Source: Janibacter terrae NBRC 107853 (GTDB lineage Bacteria > Actinomycetota > Actinomycetes > Actinomycetales > Dermatophilaceae). Taken from it: a stretch of DNA of 64,000 nt. The notes under the pieces were generated by a model. That model saw only the letters and a list, made by a program, of their open reading frames with translations. It was not told where the DNA came from and searched no databases. The position numbers and the translations under genes are program-made. Where the stretch lies: positions 248,001-312,000 of the forward strand of contig NZ_BCUV01000002.1 in the NCBI RefSeq assembly GCF_001591405.1. The letters run 5' to 3'. Below are positions 44,889 through 54,471 of the stretch, piece after piece. Each line of letters begins with the position of its first letter. Position 1 is the stretch's first letter.

Positions 44889-47221
44889 CCACGCCGCGCG
44901 TGCTCGTCCCCGCACGGGCCGTAGGGGCTCCGCGCACCGGGACCTGTGCCGCGGTCGGGACGGCCGGGCTCGCCACCCTGCTCGCGTTGCTGGGCGAGGT
45001 CGCCGGGCTCACCGCGCCGGGCTGGGCCGTCGGGTCCGTGTGCGGTGGCGCGTTGACCCTCTACCTGCTGCGGGGACTCGCGGCCGCGGGCTCCCGGTCG
45101 CCGGGCCCCGCCGATCTCATCACCTACGGCCGGGGGCTGCTCGCGTGCGGGGTCGCGGGGCTGGCGGCGGAGTCCCTGGTCGCGCAACCCCAGCCCGTGG
45201 CCGTCCTCGTCCTGGCCGCCCCGGCTCTCGTCCTCGACGCGGTCGACGGGAGGCTGGCGCGCCGGACAGGGACGGTCTCGCCCTTCGGTGCGCGCTTCGA
45301 CGGAGAGGTCGACGCTTTCCTCATCCTCGCGCTCAGCGTCTTCGTCGCGCCGACCTACGGGTGGTGGGTCCTGGCGGCAGGCCTGGCGCGCTACGCCTTC
45401 GCCGCGGCCGGGGTGGTCCTGCCCTGGCTGCGCGGACCCCTGGGGTACCGCTACTGGCGCAAGGTCGTCACGGCCACGGTAGGCGTTGTCCTCGCGGTGG
45501 CCGCCTCCGGCGTGCTGCCGCACGGGTGGATGGAGGCCGCGCTGGTCGGTGCCCTCGCCCTCCTCACCGAGTCCTTCGGGCGCGACGTGCGGACGCTGTG
45601 GCGTGCCCGTCACCCGGGCCGGCGGCGGGTGGCCCCCTTCGTCCTCGGCGTGGTGGCCCTGGCCGCGCTGTGGTTCGCGCTCGTGGCGCCGACCGACCCG
45701 GACCGCATGTCCGTGCTCGCCCTGCTGAGGCTGCCGCTCGAGGCCGTGGCGCTCGCCGGCCTGGCGGTCCTGCTCCCGTCACGATGGGCTGCGGTGCTCG
45801 GGGTGGGCGCGGGCCTCGCCCTCGGGGTGGTGACCGTCCTCAAGGTCCTCGACCTGGGCGCCGTCACCGTGCTCGGACGTCCCTTCGAGGTGACGACGGA
45901 CGGCCCGCTGCTGGCGTCCGGGCTGTCCTTCGTCGACGACTCGGCGGGTCCGTGGGCGGCGCGAGGCGCTGTGGTCCTGGCGGCGGTCCTCGTCCTCGCT
46001 GCCGTCGCCGGCCTGCCCCGGGCCACGACACGGCTGGTGCGCGCCGCCCGGCACCACCGCCGGGTCGCGGAGCGGCTCGTCCTCGTCTCGGCGACCGTGT
46101 GGGTGGTGGCCGCCGGAGCGGGCCTGCGGTCGTCCGCCGGTCCCGTGGCCGTCACCGGCTCCGGGCCCTATGTCGTCGACAAGGCCCGGGCATCGCTCGA
46201 GGCGCGGCACGACCTGGCGCAGTTCGAGCAGCAGGTCACCGACGACCCCTTCGCCTCGGCGCCACCGGACCTGGCCGGTCTGGCCGGCAAGGACGTGCTC
46301 GTCGTCTTCGTCGAGAGCTACGGTCGCGTCGCCGTCGAGGGACCGGGGTCCGGCGGCGTGCGGGGTCTGCTGCGCGCGGGTGGGGACTCGTTGGAGTCAC
46401 GCGGGTTCACGGCGAGGAGCGGCTACCTCACGTCGTCGACCTTCGGTGGGAGCAGCTGGCTGGCCCACTCGACCCTGCAGGCCGGCGTGCCCGTGACGGA
46501 CCAGCTGCGCTACGAGGCCCTGCTCGGCACCGGGCGCAGCACGCTGTCGACGGTCCTCGGGCGAGGTGGGTGGCGCTCGGTCGCCCTCCTGCCGTCGGTG
46601 GACCGACCGTGGCCGCAGGGGCAGCGGTTCTACGGCTTCGACCGCGTCTACGGTACCCACGACCTCGGCTACGCGGGTCCCCGTTTCGGCTTCTCGAAGG
46701 TGCCGGACCAGTTCGCCCTGACCGAGTTCGGTCGACGTGAGCTCACCCCTTCCCGCCGTCCGCCCGTCGTGGCCCAGATCGAGCTCACCTCGAGCCACGG
46801 CCCGTGGGCGCCGCTGCCCACGCGCGTCGACCCGGCCGACCTCGGTGACGGGTCGGTCTACGCCGACATCGCGGCCCGCGCGGAGGGCCCGGAGCAGCTC
46901 CTGCGCCATCGCGAGGACGTGCCGGCGGCCTACCGGGAGTCCATCGCCTACTCGCTGACGAGCGTCCTGGACCTGCTCGCGGCCCACGACGACGAGGACC
47001 TCGTCGTCGTCCTGCTGGGGGACCACCAACCGGCGTCCGTGGTGAGCGGGCACGGAGGCAACCGCGACGTCCCGGTGAGCGTGGTCGCCCGCGACCGGGC
47101 GGTGGTCGACCGCATCGCCGCGTGGGGATGGACCCCAGGCCTGGTCCCGGATCGTGGTGCCCCGGTGTGGCCGATGGCCGACTTCCGCGACCGCTTCCTC
47201 ACGTCGCAGAGCACGCGATGA
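44885..47221 (+). CDS. CDP-alcohol phosphatidyltransferase fused to LtaS-like phosphotransferase
   Basis: 778 aa in two parts. Residues about 20-230 form a polytopic CDP-alcohol phosphotransferase with the complete motif Asp121-Gly, Ala125-Arg126, Gly135, Asp139, Asp143. A further helical region runs to about 430. The extracytoplasmic C-terminus (about 470-778) is alkaline phosphatase/sulfatase-like: Glu477 in FVESYGR, candidate nucleophile in STFGGSSW (518-525), LTSSHGPW and Asp713-His714 in LLGDHQP, as in lipoteichoic acid synthases. It may make a phospholipid headgroup and transfer a phospho-alcohol outside the membrane. Starts GTG within the ribA stop. Confidence 0.85.
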   Translation: MTTPRVLVPARAVGAPRTGTCAAVGTAGLATLLALLGEVAGLTAPGWAVGSVCGGALTLYLLRGLAAAGSRSPGPADLITYGRGLLACGVAGLAAESLVAQPQPVAVLVLAAPALVLDAVDGRLARRTGTVSPFGARFDGEVDAFLILALSVFVAPTYGWWVLAAGLARYAFAAAGVVLPWLRGPLGYRYWRKVVTATVGVVLAVAASGVLPHGWMEAALVGALALLTESFGRDVRTLWRARHPGRRRVAPFVLGVVALAALWFALVAPTDPDRMSVLALLRLPLEAVALAGLAVLLPSRWAAVLGVGAGLALGVVTVLKVLDLGAVTVLGRPFEVTTDGPLLASGLSFVDDSAGPWAARGAVVLAAVLVLAAVAGLPRATTRLVRAARHHRRVAERLVLVSATVWVVAAGAGLRSSAGPVAVTGSGPYVVDKARASLEARHDLAQFEQQVTDDPFASAPPDLAGLAGKDVLVVFVESYGRVAVEGPGSGGVRGLLRAGGDSLESRGFTARSGYLTSSTFGGSSWLAHSTLQAGVPVTDQLRYEALLGTGRSTLSTVLGRGGWRSVALLPSVDRPWPQGQRFYGFDRVYGTHDLGYAGPRFGFSKVPDQFALTEFGRRELTPSRRPPVVAQIELTSSHGPWAPLPTRVDPADLGDGSVYADIAARAEGPEQLLRHREDVPAAYRESIAYSLTSVLDLLAAHDDEDLVVVLLGDHQPASVVSGHGGNRDVPVSVVARDRAVVDRIAAWGWTPGLVPDRGAPVWPMADFRDRFLTSQSTR

Positions 47222-47997
47222 CCGCGCCGGCGACTCCTGAGCGCGTGCTCTGGGAGGCCCGACGCGCGGGGTTCGCCCCGGGGGAGTTCGTGGGCCAGCA
47301 GAGCTTCGTCTCGGCCTCGGAGGTGGGTTGGCTCGCCTCCCGGGCGCGGGTCGCCCCGGGCGTTCGGGTGCTCGACCTGTGCTGCGGCCTCGCCGGGCCC
47401 GGTCTGTGGGTCACCGGGGCGCTCGGGTGCGACTACCTCGGGGTCGACGCCGACGCGGACGCGATCGCGACGGCACGTGGGAGGGCGAGCGAGCTGGGGG
47501 TGGGGGCCCGGTTCGTCGTGGGCCGGGTGCCGCCGCTGCCGCCGGGCACCTTCGAGGTCGTGCTGCTGCTCGAGACCCTGCTCGCCTTCCGGGACAAGGC
47601 GGCTCTGCTGGTCCGTATCGCGGCCGCCCTCGAGCCGGGCGGCCGGTGCGCCCTGACCGTCGAGGCAGGGGACCCGCTGGGCCCTGCGGAGCGCGCGGTG
47701 ATGCCGGGGTCGGACACCGTGTGGCCGACGCCCTTCGCGCAGCTGCGGGCCGACCTCGAGGCAGCCGGGCTGCGGCTGGTCGCCCGCACCGACCGCAGCC
47801 TCGACCACGCGCGCGTGGCGCTGGCGCTCGCCGCGTCCTACGAGCGCCGGGCACCCCGTCTCGACGCGGTGGTCGGTGCGGGCGCGCGTCGCGACATCAT
47901 CGCGGGGCACCGGCTCTGGGCCGAGTGGCTCGCCTCCGGTCGGATCCGCAAGTACTGCGTCGTCGCCGAGCGGGTGCGCGCCCAGCGCCTCTGGTGA
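47218..47997 (+). CDS. SAM-dependent methyltransferase, last gene of the operon
   Basis: 259 aa. SAM site VRVLDLCCGLAGPGLWV, then LGVDADADAIATAR and VVLLLETLLAFRDK. Similar to UbiE/Cyp-type small-molecule methyltransferases. ATGA overlap with the fusion gene. Converges on the rskA-like gene with 18 bp between stops. Confidence 0.82.
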   Translation: MTAPATPERVLWEARRAGFAPGEFVGQQSFVSASEVGWLASRARVAPGVRVLDLCCGLAGPGLWVTGALGCDYLGVDADADAIATARGRASELGVGARFVVGRVPPLPPGTFEVVLLLETLLAFRDKAALLVRIAAALEPGGRCALTVEAGDPLGPAERAVMPGSDTVWPTPFAQLRADLEAAGLRLVARTDRSLDHARVALALAASYERRAPRLDAVVGAGARRDIIAGHRLWAEWLASGRIRKYCVVAERVRAQRLW

Positions 47998-48015
47998 CGC
48001 CGGCGGATCCCGGGG

Positions 48016-48753
48016 TCAGCCGAGCTCGACGAGTGCCACCGGGTCGCTCGTCGGCTGCCTCGACCCACCGGCCGGCTCCATGGTCAGGCCCACCCCCGCG
48101 GCTGTCGAGACATCCCCTTCGAGGAGCATCTCGCCGTCGGTGCCGGGCACCATCCCGGCGGAGGTCATCTCGCCCGAGGCGTCCTGCAGCCAGGCCTGGT
48201 AGGCCCGGCCCTCGCCGGGCGCGGAGAGGCCCTCGACGCGCAGCACGGCCCGGTCCATGTCCTCGGAGCGGGTGATCCTGACGGTGCCACCGTCTGCCGT
48301 CGTCGCGGACCAGCTGTGGGCGTCGTCCGCAGCCACGACCTGCTCGGTCAGGCTCTGGCTCGTGCGCTCGACCACCTGCCAGGTGGCGCCACCGCCGACG
48401 ACGAGGGCGGCGGCCGCGGCGAGGGCGACCCAGCGTCGCCGCACCCGCTGACGCAGGGGAGTCACGGTCGCCTGCTCGGCCTCGGCCTCGGCCTCGGCCG
48501 CGGGCTCCGGCCCGGGCACCGGTGGCGGGTCCTGCCGGGTGGTGCGGACCGCGGCCAGCACGTCGGCGCGCAGCGCGGGCGGCGGGGTGACGGCGACCGT
48601 CTCCGCGAGCAGCGGTGTGACCAGGCGGAAGGAGTCCACCTCGTCGCGGCAGGTCGAGCACCGCGCGAGGTGCTGCTCGAAGTCGGCTCGTTCCCCGTCG
48701 TCGAGGGCGTCGAGGACGTAGGCCCCGGAGAGGCTGTGCAGGTCTTCGCTCAT
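48016..48753 (-). CDS. Anti-sigma-K factor (RskA-like)
   Basis: 245 aa. N-terminal ZAS-like motif His28-x3-Cys32-x2-Cys35 (EQHLARCSTC), one helix near 107-126 (WVALAAAAALVVGGGATWQV), C-terminal RskA domain with AYQAWLQDASGEM. An acidic repeat (AEAEAEAE) precedes the helix. Holds SigK inactive at the membrane; regulated by stepwise proteolysis in related systems. Overlaps sigK by 4 nt. Confidence 0.9.
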   Translation of the reverse strand: MSEDLHSLSGAYVLDALDDGERADFEQHLARCSTCRDEVDSFRLVTPLLAETVAVTPPPALRADVLAAVRTTRQDPPPVPGPEPAAEAEAEAEQATVTPLRQRVRRRWVALAAAAALVVGGGATWQVVERTSQSLTEQVVAADDAHSWSATTADGGTVRITRSEDMDRAVLRVEGLSAPGEGRAYQAWLQDASGEMTSAGMVPGTDGEMLLEGDVSTAAGVGLTMEPAGGSRQPTSDPVALVELG

Positions 48754-49376
48754 GGTGTCACTCCCAACTGGTCCCTCAGGCGGATGAGTCCGTCGCGGAT
48801 GCGTGTCTTGGCGGTGCCGAGCGGCAGGTCGAGGAGGCCGGCCACCTCGGTGTGGGTGTAGCCGCCCAGGTAGGCGAGGCTCACCGCCTCCCGTTGCGCC
48901 GCGGTCAGCCCGTCGAGCGCGGAGCGCACCCGTCTGGCCTCGATGCGGGCGGTCGCCAGCTCGGCGGTGGTGTCGAAGTCGACCTCACGGGTGCGCGCGT
49001 GCCAGGTGTCGTCACGGGTGACGGCCGCCTGGCTCGAGCGCACCCGGTCGATGGCCCTGCGGTGGGCCATGGTCAGCATCCAGCCGATCGCCGACCCCTT
49101 GCGCGGGTCGAAGTGGCTGGCCCGGCGCCAGACCTCGAGGAAGACCTCCTGCGTGACCTCCTCGGACTGCGCGGGGTTGCGCAGGACCCGCAGGACGAGT
49201 CCGTGCAGCCGCGGTGCGGTCTCGTCGTACACCGCCGCGAAGGCCGCCTCGTCCCCCTTCGCCACCTGCTTGAGGCGTTGGGCGAGCGGGTCGCCGACAC
49301 CGCCGGCAGGCTCCCCCTGGGCGCCGGTGAGGGCGTCCGGGGGGTCCTGCTGGTGGGGAGGGGGCACGAGGTCCAT
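48750..49376 (-). CDS. sigK: ECF sigma factor SigK
   Basis: 208 aa. Region 2 VYDETAPRLHGLVLRVLRN, EEVTQEVFLEVWRRA, AIGWMLTMAHRRAIDRVR; region 4 VSLAYLGGYTHTEVAGLLD, LPLGTAKTRIRDGL. The N-terminal 30 residues are Pro/Gly-rich and may be partly untranslated. Pairing with RskA and a fasciclin lipoprotein matches the SigK regulon. It follows the fasciclin gene by 14 nt, so it is transcribed from that gene's SigK-type promoter (autoregulation). Confidence 0.92.
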   Translation of the reverse strand: MDLVPPPHQQDPPDALTGAQGEPAGGVGDPLAQRLKQVAKGDEAAFAAVYDETAPRLHGLVLRVLRNPAQSEEVTQEVFLEVWRRASHFDPRKGSAIGWMLTMAHRRAIDRVRSSQAAVTRDDTWHARTREVDFDTTAELATARIEARRVRSALDGLTAAQREAVSLAYLGGYTHTEVAGLLDLPLGTAKTRIRDGLIRLRDQLGVTP

Positions 49377-49390
49377 CGTGGTCTATCAGA

Positions 49391-50053
49391 TCACTTGGCG
49401 GTCGGCATGAGGACCGAGTCGATGATGTAGACGGTCGCGTTGGCGGTCTGCACGTCGCCGCACACGACCTCGGCCTCGCCGACGGTGAAGTCCTCGCCGG
49501 AACCCTCGACCGTGATCTTGTCCCCGGCGAGGGTCTCGTGGGTGCCCGCGAGGTCCTCGGGGGCGAGGCGGCCGTCGACGACGTGGTGCGTCAGGACCGT
49601 GGTGAGCAGGCCCTTGGGGTCGCCCATCGCCTTGTCCAGCGTCGCCTTGTCCATCGCGGCGAAGGCGTCGTCGGTCGGCGCGAAGACGGTGATGTCCTTC
49701 GAGGAGTTGAGCGTCTTGGCCAGGTCGGCCTCCGTGACCGCCTTGACGAGGGTCTTCAGGGCCGGGTTGTTGCTCGCAGCGGTGGCGACCGGGTCCTTGG
49801 CCATGCCGTCGAAGGAGCCCTTGCCGCTCGTGGGGACGGCCTGGCAGCCCTCGCCGAAGGGAGCGGATGCCTCGGTGGCCCCGCCCGAGGAGGTCATCGA
49901 GTCGTCGGAGCCCATGGACTCGGAGCTGCTCGCGGAGCTGGCGCTCGAGGAGGCCCCCGACCCGGCGGAGTCGCCACCGCAGGCGGTGAGGGCGAAGGGG
50001 AGGGTGATCGCGGCGAGGGCAGCGGCGGTGCGGGTGGTGGTCATGCGGAACAT
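49391..50053 (-). CDS. Fasciclin-domain lipoprotein (MPT70/MPT83-like)
   Basis: 220 aa. Signal peptide with lipobox LTAC (Cys about 30), a Ser/Met-rich linker, then one FAS1 domain (about 95-220) with ITVFAPTDDAFAAM and VLTHHVVDGRL. A surface lipoprotein; mycobacterial relatives are strongly SigK-induced. ATG 50053 has GGAGG upstream; a second ATG three codons later is possible. Confidence 0.93.
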   Translation of the reverse strand: MFRMTTTRTAAALAAITLPFALTACGGDSAGSGASSSASSASSSESMGSDDSMTSSGGATEASAPFGEGCQAVPTSGKGSFDGMAKDPVATAASNNPALKTLVKAVTEADLAKTLNSSKDITVFAPTDDAFAAMDKATLDKAMGDPKGLLTTVLTHHVVDGRLAPEDLAGTHETLAGDKITVEGSGEDFTVGEAEVVCGDVQTANATVYIIDSVLMPTAK

Positions 50054-50092
50054 GTCGGCCTCCAGGGCGTCGGGATTGACTGTGCGACAAGG

Positions 50093-50119
50093 GTTCGGAG
50101 CCGTCGCGTTCCCGGATGG
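50093..50119 (-). promoter_or_regulatory. SigK-type promoter of fasciclin-sigK-rskA
   Basis: Minus strand: CCATCC (50119-50114), 15 bp, CCGAAC (50098-50093). Identical hexamers and spacing occur before the molybdopterin oxidoreductase gene. Confidence 0.8.
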
Positions 50120-50120
50120 C

Positions 50121-51641
50121 TCAGTCCGTGACCGTGACCGCGATCGAGTGCCAGCCCGTGGCCCCGGAGGGGAAGGGGGTGGCATCCTGCTGCGTCTGCA
50201 CCTCGCCCGTCCCGTCGGTCGCGCGCACGGTGATGTCGTGCCGGCCGGGGGTGGCGTCCCACGGGAGGAACCACTGCCGCCAGCAGTCGACGTTGGCCTC
50301 GGCGCCGAGGGTGGCGCGCCGCCACTCGCCGTCGTCGACGCGCACGTCCACCCGGGTGATGCCGCGCCCCTGGGCCCAGGCGACGCCACCGATGACGGTG
50401 CGACCGGGGGCGATGCGTCGCAGCGCCCGGGGTGTGTCGACGCGCGCCTGCGTCCTGACCCGGCCGTCGGTGGCCCAGTCGCGGTCGGTCCAGTAGGCGC
50501 TCGCCCGGTCGTAGCGGGTGACGGTCATCCTCGTGAGCCACTTGGTCGCGCCGACGAACCCGTAGAGCCCGGGCGTGACCAGCCGTGCGGGGAAGCCGTG
50601 CTCGCGGGGCAGCGGCGAGCCGTTCATCCCGACCGCGACGAGCGCGTCGCGGTCGTCGAGCAGCGCGGACAGGGGCGTGGAGATCGTCATGCCGTCGGTC
50701 GACGTCGACAGGACCTGCAGGTCCGGGTCCTTCGGGTCGACGTCGAGGCCGGCGCGCGCGAGGAGCTCGCGGGTGGGCACGCCGAGCCAGCGGGCAGTGC
50801 CGATGTAGGGGCCGCCGACCTCGTTGGAGACGCAGTTGAGCGTGATGTCACGCTCGATCATGGGCGTCGCGAGCAGCTCCCCGATGTCCATCGTGAACCC
50901 GTCCGGCACATCGCCGTCGATCGTCAGAGACCAGTCGCCCGGGTCGACGTTCGGCGCGAGCAGTGCGGTGTCGATCCGGTAGAACTGCGCGTTCGGCGTG
51001 ACGAAGGGGGAGATCCCCGGCGTGCCGACCTCCACGCCCGCGGGCAGCGGGGCGAGGGGACGCGTCGGGTCCGGCAGGGCGAGGGTCGGCGGCGTGGCGC
51101 GCGCGACGAGCGCCTGCCCGGAGGCCCCGAGGGCGACCGCCGCGACACCCGTGCCGCCGAGGGCGACGACCGAGCGGCGGGTCGGCTGCGCGGGGCCCGC
51201 GTGGGCCGCTCCCGCGGGCAGCACCCTGGCCACGAGGAGGTCCAGGGCGAGCACGCCGACCACGGCCGCGACGACTGCGGGCAGCCAGGCCAGCGCGTCG
51301 GCGGTGGGGCGCAGGACCGCAGCCGCGCCCGCCAGCCCCGTGAGCAGCAGGAGCAGCAGCGTCGAGAGCAGGCGCGAGCGCGGTCGGACCGCACCGGCCA
51401 CCGCTGCGAGCAGCAGGGTGACGAGCGCGACCGAGCCGATGAGCACCGGCTTGTCCGCGGTGCCGAAGGTCGAGACCGCCCACTCCTTGACGGGGGTGGG
51501 CGTGGCATCGATGACCTGGCTGCCCACGGCGAGGACGGGTGAGGCAGGGGGCGAGACCAGCGCCGCGACGAGGTGGGCGGCGGCGGTCCCGAGGGCGGCG
51601 GCTGCCACGCCGCAGGTCGCGGGCAGGATCCAGGTCTTCAT
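50121..51641 (-). CDS. Membrane sulfite oxidase-like molybdopterin oxidoreductase
   Basis: 506 aa. About five N-terminal helices, then a loop with RRSVVALGG and an extracytoplasmic SUOX-type molybdopterin domain: the Mo-ligand Cys lies in TLNCVSNEVGGPYIG, with GFPARLVTPGLYGFVGATKW further on. A C-terminal Mo-co dimerisation domain ends the protein. Substrate unknown; this type accompanies SigK and fasciclin genes in actinobacteria. ATG is 8 nt after the -10, so probably leaderless. Confidence 0.9.
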   Translation of the reverse strand: MKTWILPATCGVAAAALGTAAAHLVAALVSPPASPVLAVGSQVIDATPTPVKEWAVSTFGTADKPVLIGSVALVTLLLAAVAGAVRPRSRLLSTLLLLLLTGLAGAAAVLRPTADALAWLPAVVAAVVGVLALDLLVARVLPAGAAHAGPAQPTRRSVVALGGTGVAAVALGASGQALVARATPPTLALPDPTRPLAPLPAGVEVGTPGISPFVTPNAQFYRIDTALLAPNVDPGDWSLTIDGDVPDGFTMDIGELLATPMIERDITLNCVSNEVGGPYIGTARWLGVPTRELLARAGLDVDPKDPDLQVLSTSTDGMTISTPLSALLDDRDALVAVGMNGSPLPREHGFPARLVTPGLYGFVGATKWLTRMTVTRYDRASAYWTDRDWATDGRVRTQARVDTPRALRRIAPGRTVIGGVAWAQGRGITRVDVRVDDGEWRRATLGAEANVDCWRQWFLPWDATPGRHDITVRATDGTGEVQTQQDATPFPSGATGWHSIAVTVTD

Positions 51642-51649
51642 GCCACGGG

Positions 51650-51676
51650 GTTCGGAGCCGATCCTCCGGTGGATGG
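51650..51676 (-). promoter_or_regulatory. SigK-type promoter of molybdopterin oxidoreductase
   Basis: Minus strand: CCATCC (51676-51671), 15 bp, CCGAAC (51655-51650). Confidence 0.8.
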
Positions 51677-51684
51677 GTCCGCGG

Positions 51685-51724
51685 CACGACGAAGGGGGCC
51701 CCGTCCGGGACCCCCTGCGTCGTG
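51685..51724 (-). terminator. Terminator of icd
   Basis: A long hairpin starting 14 bp past the icd stop: 17 base pairs with two internal mismatches and a 2-nt loop. It includes CGAAGGGGG in one arm. Confidence 0.7.
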
Positions 51725-51738
51725 CGGACCGTGAGCGC

Positions 51739-53958
<2,220 letters not shown>

Positions 53959-54086
53959 GGGTGTCCCTCCAAGGAGTGTGGGGTGGGTCTCGTGGAGATC
54001 TTCCCACGCGGGCGAAGGGGGACGCCCTGCGGCTCCCGCGGCCGGTCGCCCGGGGACGCAATGGGTAGTTCTTGCCGCACGTGGTT

Positions 54087-54125
54087 CAGTAAAGGGTCTG
54101 GTAAATATTGGTAAGAGGTTGGTAA
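54087..54125 (+). promoter_or_regulatory. Helically phased TGGTAA direct repeats
   Basis: TGGTAA at 54099, 54109 and 54120 (10 and 11 bp apart), with a related CAGTAA at 54087. They lie in the only AT-rich patch of the 257-bp gap before the polysaccharide genes. The spacing fits tandem binding of an OmpR-family regulator. The rest of the gap (53959-54086, 54126-54215) shows no gene. Confidence 0.45.
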
Positions 54126-54215
54126 GGTTTGGCCACGAGGACGCGGACGGGGAGGTCCACGACCTCGTCCTGAGGCAGACCCTGCCCCGGGTCGGCTCGG
54201 GGAGGGGTTTGTGCA

Positions 54216-54470
54216 GTGCGCATCGAGATCATGTACTTCGTGGGGTGGATCACCGTCCCGATGGTCGCCTACACCAGTGCCCAGTGGGCCATCCGTCACT
54301 CCAACCAGCGCAGTGCCCTGCGGACCCGGACCGACGCCGCAGGGCGTCTGGACGAGATGCGGACCCAGCGCGTCGCGACCGGTGCCACCGAGCGCGGTCG
54401 CATGACCGAGGCGATCCGCCTCGCCGAGAACGCCGCGGCCAGCGCCGCCCTGATGATTCGTCGGGGTTGA
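54216..54470 (+). CDS. Small protein with N-terminal membrane segment, unknown
   Basis: 84 aa. Residues 5-25 ([20 protein letters not shown]) are hydrophobic; the remainder is a charged, probably helical tail ([20 protein letters not shown]). GGGGAGGGG ribosome site before GTG. It ends 1 nt before the sugar transferase start, so it is the first gene of that operon. Not recognised. Confidence 0.6.
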   Translation: MRIEIMYFVGWITVPMVAYTSAQWAIRHSNQRSALRTRTDAAGRLDEMRTQRVATGATERGRMTEAIRLAENAAASAALMIRRG

Positions 54471-54471
54471 C

